Assembly (NCBI GenBank): GCA_030598075.1
Contig: JAUVQP010000008.1
Location: 1-19,159 of the forward strand
Direction of reading: 5' to 3'
Length of the DNA: 19,159 nucleotides
Origin: Miltoncostaeaceae bacterium
Lineage (GTDB): Bacteria; Actinomycetota; Thermoleophilia; Miltoncostaeales; Miltoncostaeaceae
Below the pieces are notes generated by a model that saw nothing but the letters and a program-made list of their open reading frames with translations, had not been told where the DNA came from and made no database searches. Each line of letters begins with the position of its first letter. The stretch's first letter is position 1. The position numbers and the translations under genes were made by a program. This document shows, piece by piece, positions 18,329-19,159 of this stretch.

Positions 18329-18754
18329 TCACGCCCCCTCGATGCGCTCCCTGAGCGCGGCGAGATCGCGCGTGACGCCCGACTGGACCTTTCCCTTGAT
18401 GAAGGCCCCGGTCATGCCGTCGAACGCGGGCGAGCTTTGCCGGTAGCGCACCAGCGTCCCCGCGTCGACGGCCTCGAACGTCCAGGCCACCTCGAAGGAG
18501 GGCCCGAGCCCCTGGGCACGGATGGTGTATCCACCCTCACCCCAGTCGGTCACCTTGGCGGTCCAGTCGATCTGGTGACCCGCCACCACGAGAACCCCGC
18601 GGCACTCCGAGCCCACGGCGGGCGGGCCGGGCGTCGTGAACTCGAACTCCTTGAGGTTGCGCTGCCAGGCTATGGCGTTCTTGGGCTCCATAACCTCCTC
18701 GCGGACCCGTTCGATGGACCCGTCCACCACGATCTCGCGCTCGATGTCGCCCAC
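18329..18754 (-). CDS. SRPBCC (START-like) domain protein
   Basis: The 141-residue product is a single SRPBCC domain, a hydrophobic-pocket fold used by polyketide cyclases, ligand carriers and membrane-associated CoxG-like proteins. Family features are the opening IEREIVVDGSIERVREEVMEP, then AIAWQRNLKEFEFTT, WTAKVTDWGEGGYTIRAQG, FEVAWTFEAVDAGTLVRYRQ and a long C-terminal helix with IKGKVQSGVTRDLAALRERIEG. The ligand cannot be predicted. The frame is open to 18826, but the GTG at 18754 sits behind GGAAAGGGGGG with five or so bases spacing and gives the normal N-terminus. It is upstream of uvrB by 49 bases and divergent from the glyoxalase gene. A TTGACG on the minus strand (18815-18820) could be a -35. 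Confidence 0.85.
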   Translation of the reverse strand: MGDIEREIVVDGSIERVREEVMEPKNAIAWQRNLKEFEFTTPGPPAVGSECRGVLVVAGHQIDWTAKVTDWGEGGYTIRAQGLGPSFEVAWTFEAVDAGTLVRYRQSSPAFDGMTGAFIKGKVQSGVTRDLAALRERIEGA

Positions 18755-18830
18755 CCAGCCCCCCTTTCCTCTCTCTCGACGGACTGCGGCAGCCTCCCCC
18801 GGACCCCCGGCGGACGTCAACCGCAAGGCG

Positions 18831-18860
18831 TAGGATTTTTCCGGTCGACGACGAGGGGGG
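18831..18860 (+). promoter_or_regulatory. Candidate -10 and ribosome binding site for the glyoxalase gene
   Basis: TAGGAT (18831-18836) followed by a T run lies in the divergent gap, and GAGGGGGG (18853-18860) sits three bases before the ATG. This gives a short leader of about 20 bases. No good -35 is visible at 16-18 bases. Confidence 0.45.
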
Positions 18861-18863
18861 TCG

Positions 18864-19159
18864 ATGCCCGCGGTCGAGTTGCTTCACACGATGATCCGCG
18901 TCCTGGACGAGGAGCGGTCGCTTCGTTTCTACGGCGCGCTCGGCTTCGCGGAGCGTGGCCGAAAACGGGTCGGCGGCGACACGGCGACGATCATCTTCCT
19001 CGGGCTCCCGGGAGATGGGGACCGCCTCGAGCTCACCCTCAACGACGGCCGCACCGAACCGTACGAGATCGGCACCGCGTACGGTCACGTCGCGCTCGCC
19101 CTCAGCCAGCTCGACGCGGAGCTGGCCCGGCTCGCCCAGGACGGGATCGAGCCCGCGCA
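18864..19159 (+). CDS. gloA: Glyoxalase I (lactoylglutathione lyase), 3' end off the window
   Basis: Glyoxalase I isomerises the hemithioacetal of methylglyoxal and a thiol to the lactoyl-thioester. The 98 visible codons give MPAVELLHTMIRVLDEERSLRFY, a clear match to the classical family opening, then LELTLNDG and YEIGTAYGHVALAL. Metal ligands seen are His8, Glu56 and His75; the fourth, a Glu near residue 120-125, lies beyond the window. Spacing is of the short, Ni/Co-type bacterial enzyme rather than the longer Zn form, but this needs the missing part. Together with the CPWA-type transferase it points to thiol-dependent detoxification. A strong GAGGGGGG precedes the ATG. Confidence 0.93.
   Translation, partial: MPAVELLHTMIRVLDEERSLRFYGALGFAERGRKRVGGDTATIIFLGLPGDGDRLELTLNDGRTEPYEIGTAYGHVALALSQLDAELARLAQDGIEPA

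Overview
The window is very G+C-rich bacterial chromosome with densely packed genes, many GTG starts (and one TTG), and 1-4 base stop/start overlaps. The gene content (tsaE-tsaB-rimI-tsaD cluster, short-N-terminus fumarase, CPWA-type glutathione transferase, many GTG starts) fits an environmental member of Actinomycetota or a high-GC Chloroflexota-like lineage. That placement is inference; no rRNA or marker comparison was possible. I found no tRNA, rRNA, CRISPR array, insertion sequence or SOS box.

Left part (1-4312, minus strand): a family 4 uracil-DNA glycosylase leads an apparent operon with tsaE, tsaB, rimI and tsaD. TsaE, TsaB and TsaD belong to the bacterial tRNA t6A37 machinery. The operon ends in a secreted subtilisin-like protease that overlaps tsaD by GTGA and runs off the window. 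Divergent from it (4505-6516, plus strand) is a pantothenate block: PanC and PanD in one continuous reading frame with an embedded ribosome binding site and GTG, then PanB, which has all its catalytic residues but no ATG, GTG or TTG start in frame. A pentapeptide-repeat protein (6548-7210) follows.

Middle (7244-13798, minus strand): fumC, an M20 dipeptidase, then uvrA followed by a glutathionyl-hydroquinone-reductase-like gene. A lone plus-strand small protein (13889-14179) resembling phage tail-fibre modules sits upstream of uvrA.

Right part (14281-18754, minus strand): a compact two-gene candidate type II restriction-modification system (beta-class methyltransferase overlapping a putative PD-(D/E)XK nuclease by GTGA), then an 82-residue protein of unknown function overlapping the uvrB stop, uvrB itself, and an SRPBCC protein. 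The start of a divergent glyoxalase I gene closes the window.

The genes fall into DNA maintenance (uracil-DNA glycosylase, UvrA, UvrB, restriction-modification), tRNA modification, pantothenate synthesis and thiol/aldehyde detoxification. A recurring sequence pattern, TANNNT placed 6-9 bases before an ATG or GTG with little or no Shine-Dalgarno sequence, occurs at six transcription-unit starts and suggests widespread leaderless transcription. Operon-internal genes instead use GTGA or TGATG overlaps.
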